A DNA stretch of 64,000 nucleotides from assembly GCA_965267405.1 (NCBI GenBank), contig OZ253954.1, positions 682,001 through 746,000 on the forward strand. Reading direction: 5' to 3'. The notes beneath the pieces are model-generated. The model had not been told where the DNA came from. It saw only the letters and a program-made list of their open reading frames with translations, and made no database searches. Within the stretch, counting starts at the first letter, position 1, and each line of letters begins with the position of its first letter. Below, piece by piece: positions 17,678-26,610 of the stretch. Source of the stretch: JAPPOI01 sp028818055 (GTDB taxonomy: Bacteria; Pseudomonadota; Alphaproteobacteria; Rhodobacterales; Rhodobacteraceae). Both the position numbers and the translations under genes were made by a program.

Positions 17678-19573
17678 TCAGTCAGCCCATTCCCATGGAC
17701 GCGTGAATTCTCCAAGAATATCAGAGACTTTTGCCTCTTCCACCTCGCCGTTCTTGGTAACTCGGGCTACCAGGCCACGTTTTTTGTCTTCGACCACCGA
17801 AGTGACTTCAGCGCCAACTCCTGCTTCAGCCAACGCGGCATTATAGATGCGAGTGATGGCCGAACGACGGAGATCTGGTTTAAACACCTTTCCGACCGCT
17901 GTTTTTGGCAATTCTTCAACAATTTCAATGTGCTTAGGCAACGCGGCCCGCTCTGAAATGTTGTCTTCAGCAAATTTTGCCAATTCTTCAATCGACACAT
18001 TCGCGCCAGCAACGAGTTCAACATAGGCACACGGCAGTTCGCCAGAGTGTGCATCTGGTTGACCAATTGCGCCGACCATGGCCACCGCTTCGTGTCCTGC
18101 AAGAACCTCTTCAATCTCCGCCGGGTCGATATTGTGGCCACCGCGAATGATCAGATCTTTCGCACGGCCTGTAATCCATAAATACCCGTCTTCGTCGAAC
18201 CGACCCAAATCACCGGTCCGTAGATAGCTGGCATTCCCGAAATCGTGGTACAGATCTTTGTTTTTGTCTGGCTCGGTATAGGTCGATCCGGCGAATACGC
18301 CCGGATTCGAGACGCAAATCTCTCCGATTTCGTCGGAACTGCATTCGCGCACGCCGTCGGTTGTTCCCATCAGGATTTTCACATCTGTGTAGGGGAAAGG
18401 AATACCGATAGAGCCAATTTTCTTCGAACCACCAATCGGATTAATCGACACAAGGCACGTTGCTTCAGTCAGCCCGTAGCCTTCGATAATTTCGACACCG
18501 GTCGCTTTTTCAAACCGTTTGTAAAGCTCCACCGGCAAAGGAGAAGAGCCTGAGAACGCAGTCTTTACTGTTGAGATGTCTGCATCCACCGGCCGCTGCA
18601 TAAGGGCCGAAAGTGCAGTTGGTACTGTGATGATAAAGGTTACTTTCCACCGCTCGACCAGTTTCCAGAAGTTGTCGAAGACACCGTCGCCTCGGTAGCC
18701 CGCCGGCGTTGGAAATACGACGTGTGCGCCTGACGTTACCATCGCCATCAGTATGACGTGGCACGCAAAGACGTGGAACAACGGAAGCGGACACATCACA
18801 ACGCTGGTTTCGTCGAACAATAGCTCATCGCCCAGCCATCCATTGTAGACGATGCCCGAGTTCTTATGCTGCGCGACTTTGGGCATGCCCGTTGTACCGC
18901 CAGTGTGAAAATAGGCGGCAACGCGATCGTCCTCGGATTCAGCGAAATCAAGCGTCGTATTTTGCTTCGCAATCTCTTCGTTGAAGTTCAAAACCTTAGC
19001 GTGGTGCGAAACCGGGTTTTTGGGCCGAACCAAAGGCACGATCCACGATTTTGGGGGGGTCAGGTATCTATTCAGGTCAACCTCAAGAACGGTCGTCACG
19101 TTCGGAGCGAGCTTTACGGCTTCCGCGGCTTTCTGAGGAACGTCCGTTTTTGGAAATCCTTTGAGCGTTACCAGGACTTTGGCGCCGGTTTCGCGCAGAA
19201 TTGCCCCGATCTGTTCGGGTTCCAGCAAAGGGTTGATCGGGTTCGCGATGCCCGCAACGCAACCGCCTAAAAGCGTGATTACGGTCTCATTCGCATTGGG
19301 AAGCAGGTAAGCAACGACATCCTTTTCACCGATGCCAAGCTTGCGAAACAGATTTGCAGCCTGCGTTACTTTCCCATGCAAGGTATTCCACGACATGGTC
19401 TCGGCCTTGTCCTTTGGACCGGACAAGATTTGATAAGACACTGCGGGACGGTCGCCGTGGCGGTCCTTGGTTCGTGTCAACATATCGTAGACTGACTTCG
19501 CGACTGGGCGCTGCTCCCAGGGCATTGCTTGCTCAATCGCGTTGCGCGCTTCCATTGAAGAAAAGTCGCTCAT
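17678..19573 (-). CDS. Acyl-CoA synthetase (AMP-forming)
   Basis: 631 residues from the ATG at 19573, which follows GGGAGGAGG. It activates a carboxylic acid to its CoA thioester through an acyl-AMP. AMP-binding motifs: YFHTGGTTGMPK (P-loop, about 223), GYGLTEAT (about 370), the hinge TGDLGRFDEDGYLWITGR and KDLIIRGGHNIDP, and the C-terminal Lys in PKTAVGKVFK. Length fits medium/long-chain enzymes rather than acetyl-CoA synthetase. No fatty acid genes lie next to it, so the substrate is open. Confidence 0.92.
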   Translation of the reverse strand: MSDFSSMEARNAIEQAMPWEQRPVAKSVYDMLTRTKDRHGDRPAVSYQILSGPKDKAETMSWNTLHGKVTQAANLFRKLGIGEKDVVAYLLPNANETVITLLGGCVAGIANPINPLLEPEQIGAILRETGAKVLVTLKGFPKTDVPQKAAEAVKLAPNVTTVLEVDLNRYLTPPKSWIVPLVRPKNPVSHHAKVLNFNEEIAKQNTTLDFAESEDDRVAAYFHTGGTTGMPKVAQHKNSGIVYNGWLGDELLFDETSVVMCPLPLFHVFACHVILMAMVTSGAHVVFPTPAGYRGDGVFDNFWKLVERWKVTFIITVPTALSALMQRPVDADISTVKTAFSGSSPLPVELYKRFEKATGVEIIEGYGLTEATCLVSINPIGGSKKIGSIGIPFPYTDVKILMGTTDGVRECSSDEIGEICVSNPGVFAGSTYTEPDKNKDLYHDFGNASYLRTGDLGRFDEDGYLWITGRAKDLIIRGGHNIDPAEIEEVLAGHEAVAMVGAIGQPDAHSGELPCAYVELVAGANVSIEELAKFAEDNISERAALPKHIEIVEELPKTAVGKVFKPDLRRSAITRIYNAALAEAGVGAEVTSVVEDKKRGLVARVTKNGEVEEAKVSDILGEFTRPWEWAD

Positions 19574-19688
19574 ATTGGCCTCCTCCCGTGTCCGCTTTAC
19601 GCGGGCCAATTGATTATCCCAGAGGTTTTTGCCTTTTTAACAGAGTGAAGCAACCTTTCACAAAAATCGGAACGCAACGTTAAAACCG

Positions 19689-21479
19689 TTATTCTGCGGC
19701 CAAACCATCTGTGAACTGGAGCCGTGCCAAGCGCGCATACAGCCCGCCTTGGGCAACGAGAGTGTCATGATCGCCCGTCGCAACAATGCGTCCGTCATCA
19801 AATACGATGATACGATCGGCCTTTTTTACCGTTGCCAGTCTGTGCGCGACGACCAATGTTGTCCTGCCTTCCGAAAGTCGTTCAACGGCTTCTTGAACAG
19901 CTTGTTCGCTCTCGGCATCAAGGGCAGAGGTTGCTTCATCCAAAAGTAAAACAGGTGCGTCGCGCAGAATGGCTCGCGCCAAAGCGATCCTCTGTTTCTG
20001 GCCGCCCGAAAGCATTACGCCGCGTTCCCCAACATACGTTTCGTATCCGTCAGGAAGTTTTGACAGAAACTCATGGGCCGCAGCGGCTTTTGCAGCGGCC
20101 TCAATCTCGGCATCCGTTGCGTCGGGTCTTCCGAACAGAATGTTTTCGCGTGCTGTCGCGGCAAATATCACCGGATCCTGCGGCACAAGTGCGATGTGTT
20201 TGCGAAAATCTTCGCGTGCCATATCGGTCAAAGGCAAACCATCCAGACTGATGATGCCCGCATCAGGATCGTAAAAACGCAGCAGAAGCTGGATGACCGT
20301 CGACTTTCCTGCCCCGGACGGTCCGACCAAGGCGACCGTCTCGCCAGGCGAAACTTCGAACGAGATTTCCTGCAACGCAGCGACCTCTGGCCGCGCCGGG
20401 TATCTGAACGTCACATCATCAAAGCGAATATTACCCTTGGTTTGGGCCGGCAGAGAAGCAGGGTTTGCCGGGTCTTTCACGGTGTCTTCGGCGTGCAACA
20501 ATTCAACGAGACGCTCGGTTGCCCCGGCAGCACGCTGAAGCTCGCCCCAAATTTCGGACAAAGCGCCCACCCCGCCTGCGACCATTACCGCATAGATGAC
20601 AAACTGAACGAGTTCGCCCACGGACATGGCACCAGCTCTGACGTCTCGCGCACCAATCCAGAGCACCGCAACAATACCGGCAAACACCAAGCTGATTACG
20701 ATCACTGTCAGTATGGCGCGGGTCCCGATCCGTCGTCTTGCCGCATCAAAGGATTTTTCAGTTACATTGGTGAATGCTGCACGCGATGGAGCTTCGTGGG
20801 TGAATGCCTGAACCGTCTGAGCGGACAACAGGCTTTCAGATGCTGATCCAGAGGAGTTGGCGATCCAGTCCTGGTTTTCGCGGCTCAGCGTTCTCAGCCG
20901 CCGACCAAGCAGTACGATAGGCACGATTATCGCCGGGACAACAAGCAAAACCAGCCCGGCAAGTTTTGGCGATGTGTAGAACAACAAAACCATTCCACCG
21001 AGCAGGATCAAAACGTTGCGAAGTGCGACGGAAATCGACGAGCCAATAACGCTTAGGATCAGAGTGGTGTCTGTTGTTATGCGGCTGAGAACCTCACCAG
21101 TCATGATTTTTTCGAAATAGGCAGGGCTCATTCCGATCATTTGATCGAACACTGCGATGCGAATATCCGCAACAACGCGTTCGCCAAGACGCGTGACTAG
21201 ATAGTACCTCAAGCCCGTACCAACAGCGAGGGTAAGAGCTATCCCAAAGGATGCTAGAAAGTACTGATCCAGAAGTGCTTCTGCAGAAGTCTCAAATCCA
21301 TCTACGACGCGTCGAACCGCAAGAGGCAAAATCAAAGAGATGACCGCCGTCAGAACCAAAGCCGCAGCAGCAGCGGCCAACATTATTCGATAAGGTTTCA
21401 AGAACGGCCAAAGCGCGCCAAGAGATTGCACATTCTTGGATTTTTCGCGCGAGTCCCGTTCTGCCAGATCGTCAGCCAT
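19689..21479 (-). CDS. ABC exporter, fused membrane and ATPase domains
   Basis: 596 residues from the ATG at 21479 (AGGAGAATTC upstream). The N-terminal half has six hydrophobic segments of a type I exporter (MsbA-like); the C-terminal half is the ATPase with Walker A GPSGAGKST, signature LSGGQKQR, Walker B VLLLDEATS and the switch AHRLAT. Works as a homodimer exporting a lipid or hydrophobic compound. Similar half-transporters in this group are labelled MsbA-related; true lipid A flipping is not shown here. Confidence 0.93.
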   Translation of the reverse strand: MADDLAERDSREKSKNVQSLGALWPFLKPYRIMLAAAAAALVLTAVISLILPLAVRRVVDGFETSAEALLDQYFLASFGIALTLAVGTGLRYYLVTRLGERVVADIRIAVFDQMIGMSPAYFEKIMTGEVLSRITTDTTLILSVIGSSISVALRNVLILLGGMVLLFYTSPKLAGLVLLVVPAIIVPIVLLGRRLRTLSRENQDWIANSSGSASESLLSAQTVQAFTHEAPSRAAFTNVTEKSFDAARRRIGTRAILTVIVISLVFAGIVAVLWIGARDVRAGAMSVGELVQFVIYAVMVAGGVGALSEIWGELQRAAGATERLVELLHAEDTVKDPANPASLPAQTKGNIRFDDVTFRYPARPEVAALQEISFEVSPGETVALVGPSGAGKSTVIQLLLRFYDPDAGIISLDGLPLTDMAREDFRKHIALVPQDPVIFAATARENILFGRPDATDAEIEAAAKAAAAHEFLSKLPDGYETYVGERGVMLSGGQKQRIALARAILRDAPVLLLDEATSALDAESEQAVQEAVERLSEGRTTLVVAHRLATVKKADRIIVFDDGRIVATGDHDTLVAQGGLYARLARLQFTDGLAAE

Positions 21480-21721
21480 GAATTCTCCTGTTGCCCTCAC
21501 ATACGCATGTGCGTCAATGCTCTCAAGTCACTTCAGAAGAAAATGCGCAGCGCTTCAATGGCCCGTGTTTTAGCACAAACTGCAGGGATTGAGGGTCTGT
21601 TGCCATCTGTGGCAACCGTTGATCGACTTCCAAAGCATAATGACCGTATTTCAGCGACTTACCGCGTCGGCACGCACGTTATTGGCGCAATGTTGGCACA
21701 GATTCATCGGAAAAGTGGGAT

Positions 21722-21795
21722 TGGAGCGGGCGGCGGGAATCGAACCCGCGTCATTAGCTTGGAAGGCTAAGGTCTTACCACTACACAACGCCCGC
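21722..21795 (-). tRNA. tRNA-Gly (TCC)
   Basis: On the minus strand the acceptor GCGGGCG pairs with CGCCCGC, discriminator T, CCA encoded. Anticodon loop CTTCCAA gives TCC, and the T arm is GCGGGTTCGATTCCCGC. Complete cloverleaf, 74 bases. A 7-bp hairpin (21599-21616) lies about 105 bases downstream, without a T run. Confidence 0.96.
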
Positions 21796-21867
21796 ATAGC
21801 GCGATACCACGTATGTCATTAGCGTTCCGGGGTCAAGCTTCCGCGGGCGACAAAGGGGGAGAAGTTG

Positions 21868-22563
21868 ATGCCAAAACCAGAAGCCGTGATCATCGGTGTC
21901 GGGGATGGGCTGTCAGCTGCGGTTGCCAGGGAATTAGCGACTGACCATAAGCTGACACTGGCTGCTCGGAACGGTGAAAAAATGCGCGATGTGGCGAATG
22001 CAACGGGTGCACGCACGGTGCTGCTTGACGCCACTGATGAACGAGCTGTCGCCACACTTTTTGAGGACCTGGAAACGCCCCCACGTGTTGTCGTTTATAA
22101 CCCCTCGGCGCGGGTGCGCGGACCAATCACAGACGTCTCGGTCGATGATCTTCGCAATGCGATCGAAGTTACTGCCGTCGGTGCATTCCTTGCCGGAAAA
22201 CATGCAGCCCGGCGGATGCTTGAAGCAGATGCAATTGATGGGAAGCGCGGCACGATTCTATTCACTGGGGCATCAGCGGGAGTGAAAGGCTTTCCGCAGT
22301 CCGCATCTTTTGCAATGGGAAAGTTCGCGCAACGCGGACTTACCGAAAGCATGGCTCGCGAACTTCACCCCAAGGGCATCCACATTGTCTGGGTCAACAT
22401 CGATGGCGGCATACTTAACCCCGGCAGACGTGAGCCAGACGACAAGCCAGGCTCGATGCTGAGGCCGGAAGCAATTGCACGAACCTATCGCCATTTGGTT
22501 GAACAAGACCGAAGCGCCTGGTCAAACGAAATCGCTGTTAGGCCTTGGGTCGAAAAGTTCTAA
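21868..22563 (+). CDS. Short-chain dehydrogenase/reductase with atypical active site
   Basis: 231 residues from the ATG at 21868 (GGGGGAGAAG upstream; a TTG three bases earlier is the alternative). The Rossmann start is IIGVGDGLSAAVARELA rather than TGxxxGxG, and the usual catalytic Tyr of YxxxK is a Phe here (F148 in SFAMGKFAQRG), with Lys152 and a Ser (TGASAG) kept. Several SDR proteins of this subgroup carry the same Phe, so it may not catalyse a standard dehydrogenation. NAD(P) binding is likely. It is about 330 bases from the next gene and probably not in the same operon. Confidence 0.8.
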   Translation: MPKPEAVIIGVGDGLSAAVARELATDHKLTLAARNGEKMRDVANATGARTVLLDATDERAVATLFEDLETPPRVVVYNPSARVRGPITDVSVDDLRNAIEVTAVGAFLAGKHAARRMLEADAIDGKRGTILFTGASAGVKGFPQSASFAMGKFAQRGLTESMARELHPKGIHIVWVNIDGGILNPGRREPDDKPGSMLRPEAIARTYRHLVEQDRSAWSNEIAVRPWVEKF

Positions 22564-22896
22564 GAGAGCTTTCGGCCCATAAGAGACATTGATGTGTTCG
22601 GCGGCGCGCGGCTGCTTCGAGCCCAAGGCGATCGTTTGTGCGGGTTGCAGCATTTGAAAAGCTTGGGCGGTTTCCGGACATTCGCTGCACCTATGAAAAG
22701 ACGCCTCTTGGAAACGAAAGCAGACCTTCGATAGCTGTGACAGAGAACCGTCCGCGAATAGTATCAATTCGCCAAATACGCATTCTGACGAAGCGACGAT
22801 CCCACCAATTGAAGAGTCATCCTTCGTGCTGGATAGAGTCAGTTTTTCGAACTTAGTATCCCTTGTTCTCCTCGCTAGAATAAAGGAAAAGACCAG
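22564..22896. other. Intergenic region before the dioxygenase operon
   Basis: 333 bases without a supported gene. It must contain the promoter of the operon starting at 22897, whose ribosome site is AAAGGAAAAGACC. Patches such as CATTCGCTGC belong to dispersed intergenic motifs seen elsewhere in this window. No terminator hairpin with a T run was found. Confidence 0.5.
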
Positions 22897-23721
22897 ATGG
22901 ACATGAGACCATTGACAGGCGGCCTCGGTGCGGAAATTTTCGGAGCAGATGTAAGGGACCAGGCGCAGTTCGCGGAAATCCACGACGCCTTCGCCAGATA
23001 CTCCGTCATTGTGCTCAGAGGGCAAAACATTGCTCCGGAAGACCATCTGGACTTCGCGCGTCGCTTCGGATCGATCAACGTGAACCGCTTTTTCAAACCT
23101 GTCGCCGGACACCCCGAAATCGCAACCGTCCTGAAGGAAAAGGACCAGAAAGAAGCGGTTGGCGAAGGTTGGCATACCGATCATTCCTACGATCAGGTCC
23201 CGGCTATGGGATCGATCCTGCATGCCATCGAAATGCCCCCCTACGGCGGCGATACGCTTTTCGTGTCGATGGGCGCGGCCTATGAGGCGCTGTCAGACCC
23301 CATGCGGGAGTTTCTGGATGGGCTGACGGCAGTGCATTCGTCCCGCCATGTCTTCGGTGTAACCACGCTGGACAGCGAAGCCGCCAAAAGCGGACGGTTG
23401 GGCAATGCCGAGGCGGCGACGCAGGATGCGCGCCATCCTGTTGTCATCACCCATCCCTTGAGCGGGCGCCGTGGGTTGTTTGTGAACCCTGTCTTCACCA
23501 CGCATATCGAAGGTCTGACAGCCGACGAATCTGCCGCCGTCCTCGGCATGCTCTATGAGCATTGCAAGCAGCCCGAGTTCCAGGCCCGTGTCCGCTGGCA
23601 GGCGGGCGATATCACCATGTGGGACAATCGTGCGACTTGGCACAAGGCGATCAACGACTATCACGGCTACCGGCGTCTGATGCACAGGATCACTGTGGAT
23701 GGCGTGGCATTGACGAACTAG
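22897..23721 (+). CDS. TauD/TfdA-type 2-oxoglutarate dioxygenase (first copy)
   Basis: 274 residues. Fe(II)/2-oxoglutarate oxygenase family with the iron-binding HxD in WHTDHSY (about 91-93) and the distal His in WDNRATWHKA (about 252), and the 2-oxoglutarate Arg in LMHRITVDG. The start MRPLTGGLGAEIFGADVR is typical of TauD. Members hydroxylate sulfonates, phenoxyacetates or other small acids, releasing succinate and CO2. Heads the 22.9-30.7 kb operon; a second, distinct TauD family member closes the coupled part (28010). Confidence 0.93.
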   Translation: MDMRPLTGGLGAEIFGADVRDQAQFAEIHDAFARYSVIVLRGQNIAPEDHLDFARRFGSINVNRFFKPVAGHPEIATVLKEKDQKEAVGEGWHTDHSYDQVPAMGSILHAIEMPPYGGDTLFVSMGAAYEALSDPMREFLDGLTAVHSSRHVFGVTTLDSEAAKSGRLGNAEAATQDARHPVVITHPLSGRRGLFVNPVFTTHIEGLTADESAAVLGMLYEHCKQPEFQARVRWQAGDITMWDNRATWHKAINDYHGYRRLMHRITVDGVALTN

Positions 23722-23876
23722 ACATCCGGCACTTGGCGGCCAGGCGAGTGTTGCTTGGCCATTTCGTATCGGAATTAAGCCTTGCCAGGCCAGAAGATCT
23801 TTGCAAGTCTAAGGCGACATCCCTGGCACGGATCAAATCTAAGGGCCACGCAAACCACATCGTCGAGGAGGGCGAG

Positions 23877-24575
23877 ATGGGTCAGCGTGTCCTTCTGGTG
23901 CGCCACGGCAATGAACCGGCAGATGATCGCGTGGTCAGTTGGCTGACCCAGGCGGGCTATTGCATCGACAGTCGAAAACCCTTTGCGGGGGAGAGCCTGA
24001 GCGAGGTCGAGGACGATCTGGCCGGTACAGTGATCTATGGCGGCATGTACAACGCCCATGACACCGACACGCATGACTTCCTGAACGATGAATATCGCTG
24101 GATCGAAAATTGCCTGAAGGCGGATGTACCCCTTTTGGGCATCTGCCAGGGGGCGCAGATGTTGGCCCGAAGCCTCGGGTCATGGGCGGGGCCAACCGAT
24201 CCGGAGATCTTCGAATTTGGATATTACCGGGTTAATCCGACGCCCGACGCAGCGGGGTTTATGGAGCGGCCCCTTTGGGTGACCCAGGCGCATTTCCATA
24301 CCTTCGGCTTGCCTGACGGCGCGGTCCGGTTGGCCGGGAACGAGAATTATGAGAACCAGGCGTTTCGTTATGGCGACAAGGCCTTTGGCCTTCAGTTTCA
24401 CGCCGAGGTGACGATTGAAGGCTTCCGCCGCTGGCAAGATCAGAAGTGGAATGTCTATGACCGGCCCGGGGTGCAAAGCCACGAGGAACAGACGCGGCTA
24501 ATGTATGAGTATGACGCGACACAGGCCGAATGGTTCTACGGATTCCTTGACGGATTGTTCGGGAGCCCGACATGA
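23877..24575 (+). CDS. Class I glutamine amidotransferase-like protein
   Basis: 232 residues from the ATG at 23877, which has GAGGAGG upstream. The GATase1 nucleophile elbow LGICQGAQMLA holds the catalytic Cys, and LQFHAEVTIEGF holds the His-Glu pair, so the triad is complete. Such free-standing domains hydrolyse gamma-glutamyl compounds or feed ammonia to a partner. No synthetase subunit lies beside it, so hydrolysis of a gamma-glutamyl intermediate is plausible. Its stop overlaps the creatininase start by four bases. Confidence 0.85.
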   Translation: MGQRVLLVRHGNEPADDRVVSWLTQAGYCIDSRKPFAGESLSEVEDDLAGTVIYGGMYNAHDTDTHDFLNDEYRWIENCLKADVPLLGICQGAQMLARSLGSWAGPTDPEIFEFGYYRVNPTPDAAGFMERPLWVTQAHFHTFGLPDGAVRLAGNENYENQAFRYGDKAFGLQFHAEVTIEGFRRWQDQKWNVYDRPGVQSHEEQTRLMYEYDATQAEWFYGFLDGLFGSPT

Positions 24576-25366
24576 GCGTTCAGGGCTATTGGGCAGACTT
24601 GAAGGCACCGGCGTTTCGCGCCTTGCCGAATGACGTTGTGGCCGTCCTGCCGGTTGGTGCCACCGAGCAGCACGGGCCACATTTGCCGGTTTCGGTGGAC
24701 CGCGATCTGGTCGATGCGGTGGCCGCGCAATGCCTGACCCGGCTGGGCGACGACCAGAATGTCCTGATCCTGCCAACTATTGCAGTCAGCAAAAGCGGCG
24801 AGCATGACCGGCACCCCGGCACACTCAGCCTCTCTGCCGATACGCTTCTGGCCACGTTGCGCGACATCGGTGCATCGGTCTCGCAGGCCGGGGTTGAGCG
24901 ATTGGTCCTTTTCAACGGCCATGGGGGCAATACCGCGGTTCTTGACATTGTCGCGCGCGATCTGCGGATGGCGCACGGCCTGATCGTGGCCACTTGTTCG
25001 TGGTTCGGATTTGCCGAATATGAGGGGCTGATTGATGACGGAGCACTCGCCCATGATCTCCATGCCGGGGATATCGAAACCTCGGCCATGCTGGCCGCGC
25101 GCCCGGGCCTCGTCGAGATGGGTAAAGCCAGGAATTTCGCCACGGCGACACAGGATTGGGAAGCTGAAAATCGGTTCACGGGGCTCAGTGCGCAGCCAGC
25201 GCGTCCGGGCTGGATCATCGATGATCTGAATTCTGAGGGCGCCTGCGGTGATGCGTCGGCGGCGACGGCAGAAAAGGGTTCGCGGCTGCTTGAGAGTGCG
25301 GCCCGCAACTTTGCGTTGTTTCTGGCGGAGTTCGCGGTGTTCGATCACCGGAGGTGCAGCGTGTGA
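24572..25366 (+). CDS. Creatininase family amidohydrolase
   Basis: 264 residues. Creatininase-fold motifs: VLPVGATEQHGPHLPVSVD (Glu and His metal ligands) near residue 27, LFNGHGGNTAVLD near 110, and the later HDLHAGDIETS with its Glu. Members hydrolyse cyclic or linear amides such as creatinine or formamides using a dinuclear metal site. Overlaps both neighbours by four bases (ATGA and GTGA), so it is translated together with them. Confidence 0.9.
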   Translation: MSVQGYWADLKAPAFRALPNDVVAVLPVGATEQHGPHLPVSVDRDLVDAVAAQCLTRLGDDQNVLILPTIAVSKSGEHDRHPGTLSLSADTLLATLRDIGASVSQAGVERLVLFNGHGGNTAVLDIVARDLRMAHGLIVATCSWFGFAEYEGLIDDGALAHDLHAGDIETSAMLAARPGLVEMGKARNFATATQDWEAENRFTGLSAQPARPGWIIDDLNSEGACGDASAATAEKGSRLLESAARNFALFLAEFAVFDHRRCSV

Positions 25367-26610
25367 ATGTCCTGAAGCCACCCGATATGATCCTGACGGA
25401 TGTACTGGTGCCCGCGTCCATGGTGGCGCAGCCTGAAAGGTTTGGCGGCAGGCGCCACGATGATTGCCTGATGGGCGATCTGGTGATCCGGGACGGCCGG
25501 GTCGTTGGGATGAATGCGTCTGATCCGGGTAAACACCCGCGCGGGATGGTATTGCCCGCGCTGTCGGAATGCCACGTGCATCTGGACAAGTGCCACACGA
25601 TTTCGCGCATGAATGGCGTCGGCGGCGATTTGCAATCGGCCATCGACGCACAGGCCCGCGACAGAGTGAACTGGACCCAGGACGACCTGAGGGTTCGGGC
25701 GATGCGAGGCCTGACCGAATTGGTCGACGCCGGATGCAACCTTGCGCGCAGCCATGTCGACTGGTCATCCGGGGGCGATGCGACCGAGCCGCCCATGGCC
25801 TGGCATGTGCTTTGCGACATTGCCGACGACATGCGCGGGCGCGTCGAACTGCAGCTTGCCGCCTTGATTGATTTGGACGAACTGGCCGATCCCGCCATTG
25901 CCGAGGCAATTGCGAAGTCCATCGCAGCAAGAAACGGCGTATTCGGGGCCTTCGTGTTGGACCAGCCGAACCGGCGGGACGGTATCGAGAGTGCCTTTCG
26001 CGTGGCCGACAGGTTCGACCTGATGCTTGATTTCCATGTTGATGAGGGGCTTGCGCCTGACCTGGACGGGCTGGAACTTATCGCCGATGTCGCAATCGCA
26101 ACCGGGCATCAGGGCCCGATCCTGTGCGGCCACGCCTGTAGCCTGATGAACCTGAACCAATCGTCCCTGAAAAAGGTGTCGGACAAGCTTTTGCAGGCCG
26201 GCATCACGGTGGCTTCACTCCCGGCCACCAACCTCTTCCTTCAGGGACGCGCATCCGGAACGCCCGACCGTCGCGGGGTGACGCGCATCGCCGAACTTCG
26301 GGCGGCGGGCGTTCCGGTTGTTGTTGGCACGGATAACGTGCGTGACGCATTCTGCCCCTTAGGGCGGCACGACCCGCGCCAGTCGCTGGCGCTCGCTGCG
26401 CTGGCCGCGCATCTCGATCCGCCCTTCGGCGACTACCTTCCCATGATCAGCACCAGCGCGCGGACAGCACTCGGCCTCGCTCCCATTCACGTCGACGATG
26501 CGGCAATCGGGGATCTGGTGTTGTTCGACGCGACATCGACATCCGATCTTTTGGCCAGCACTTCAGGCCCAAGACCCTTGGCCGGTGTCCTCCAGGGAGC
26601 AGCACCATGA
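25363..26610 (+). CDS. Cytosine-deaminase-like metal-dependent amidohydrolase
   Basis: 415 residues from the GTG at 25363. This start overlaps the upstream TGA (GTGA) and is eight bases from GGAGG; a GTG at 25354 is too close to that site. Metal ligands: HxH in ECHVHLDKCHT, His in DFHVDEGL, His in CGHACSL and Asp in GTDNVRDAFCP, the pattern of cytosine deaminase and relatives acting on N-heterocycles. It likely deaminates or hydrolyses a ring C-N bond. The N-terminus (MNVLKPPDMILTDVLVP) forms the usual beta-barrel lead-in. Confidence 0.9.
   Translation: MNVLKPPDMILTDVLVPASMVAQPERFGGRRHDDCLMGDLVIRDGRVVGMNASDPGKHPRGMVLPALSECHVHLDKCHTISRMNGVGGDLQSAIDAQARDRVNWTQDDLRVRAMRGLTELVDAGCNLARSHVDWSSGGDATEPPMAWHVLCDIADDMRGRVELQLAALIDLDELADPAIAEAIAKSIAARNGVFGAFVLDQPNRRDGIESAFRVADRFDLMLDFHVDEGLAPDLDGLELIADVAIATGHQGPILCGHACSLMNLNQSSLKKVSDKLLQAGITVASLPATNLFLQGRASGTPDRRGVTRIAELRAAGVPVVVGTDNVRDAFCPLGRHDPRQSLALAALAAHLDPPFGDYLPMISTSARTALGLAPIHVDDAAIGDLVLFDATSTSDLLASTSGPRPLAGVLQGAAP

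Noticed and set aside
22522..23223. 233-codon open frame on the minus strand
   Set aside because: It is the antisense of the intergenic region and the first TauD gene, with no family sequence and poor residue composition.
24536..25930. 464-codon open frame on the minus strand
   Set aside because: It covers the creatininase and amidohydrolase genes in antisense and is very Arg/Pro/His rich, a usual artefact in GC-rich DNA.
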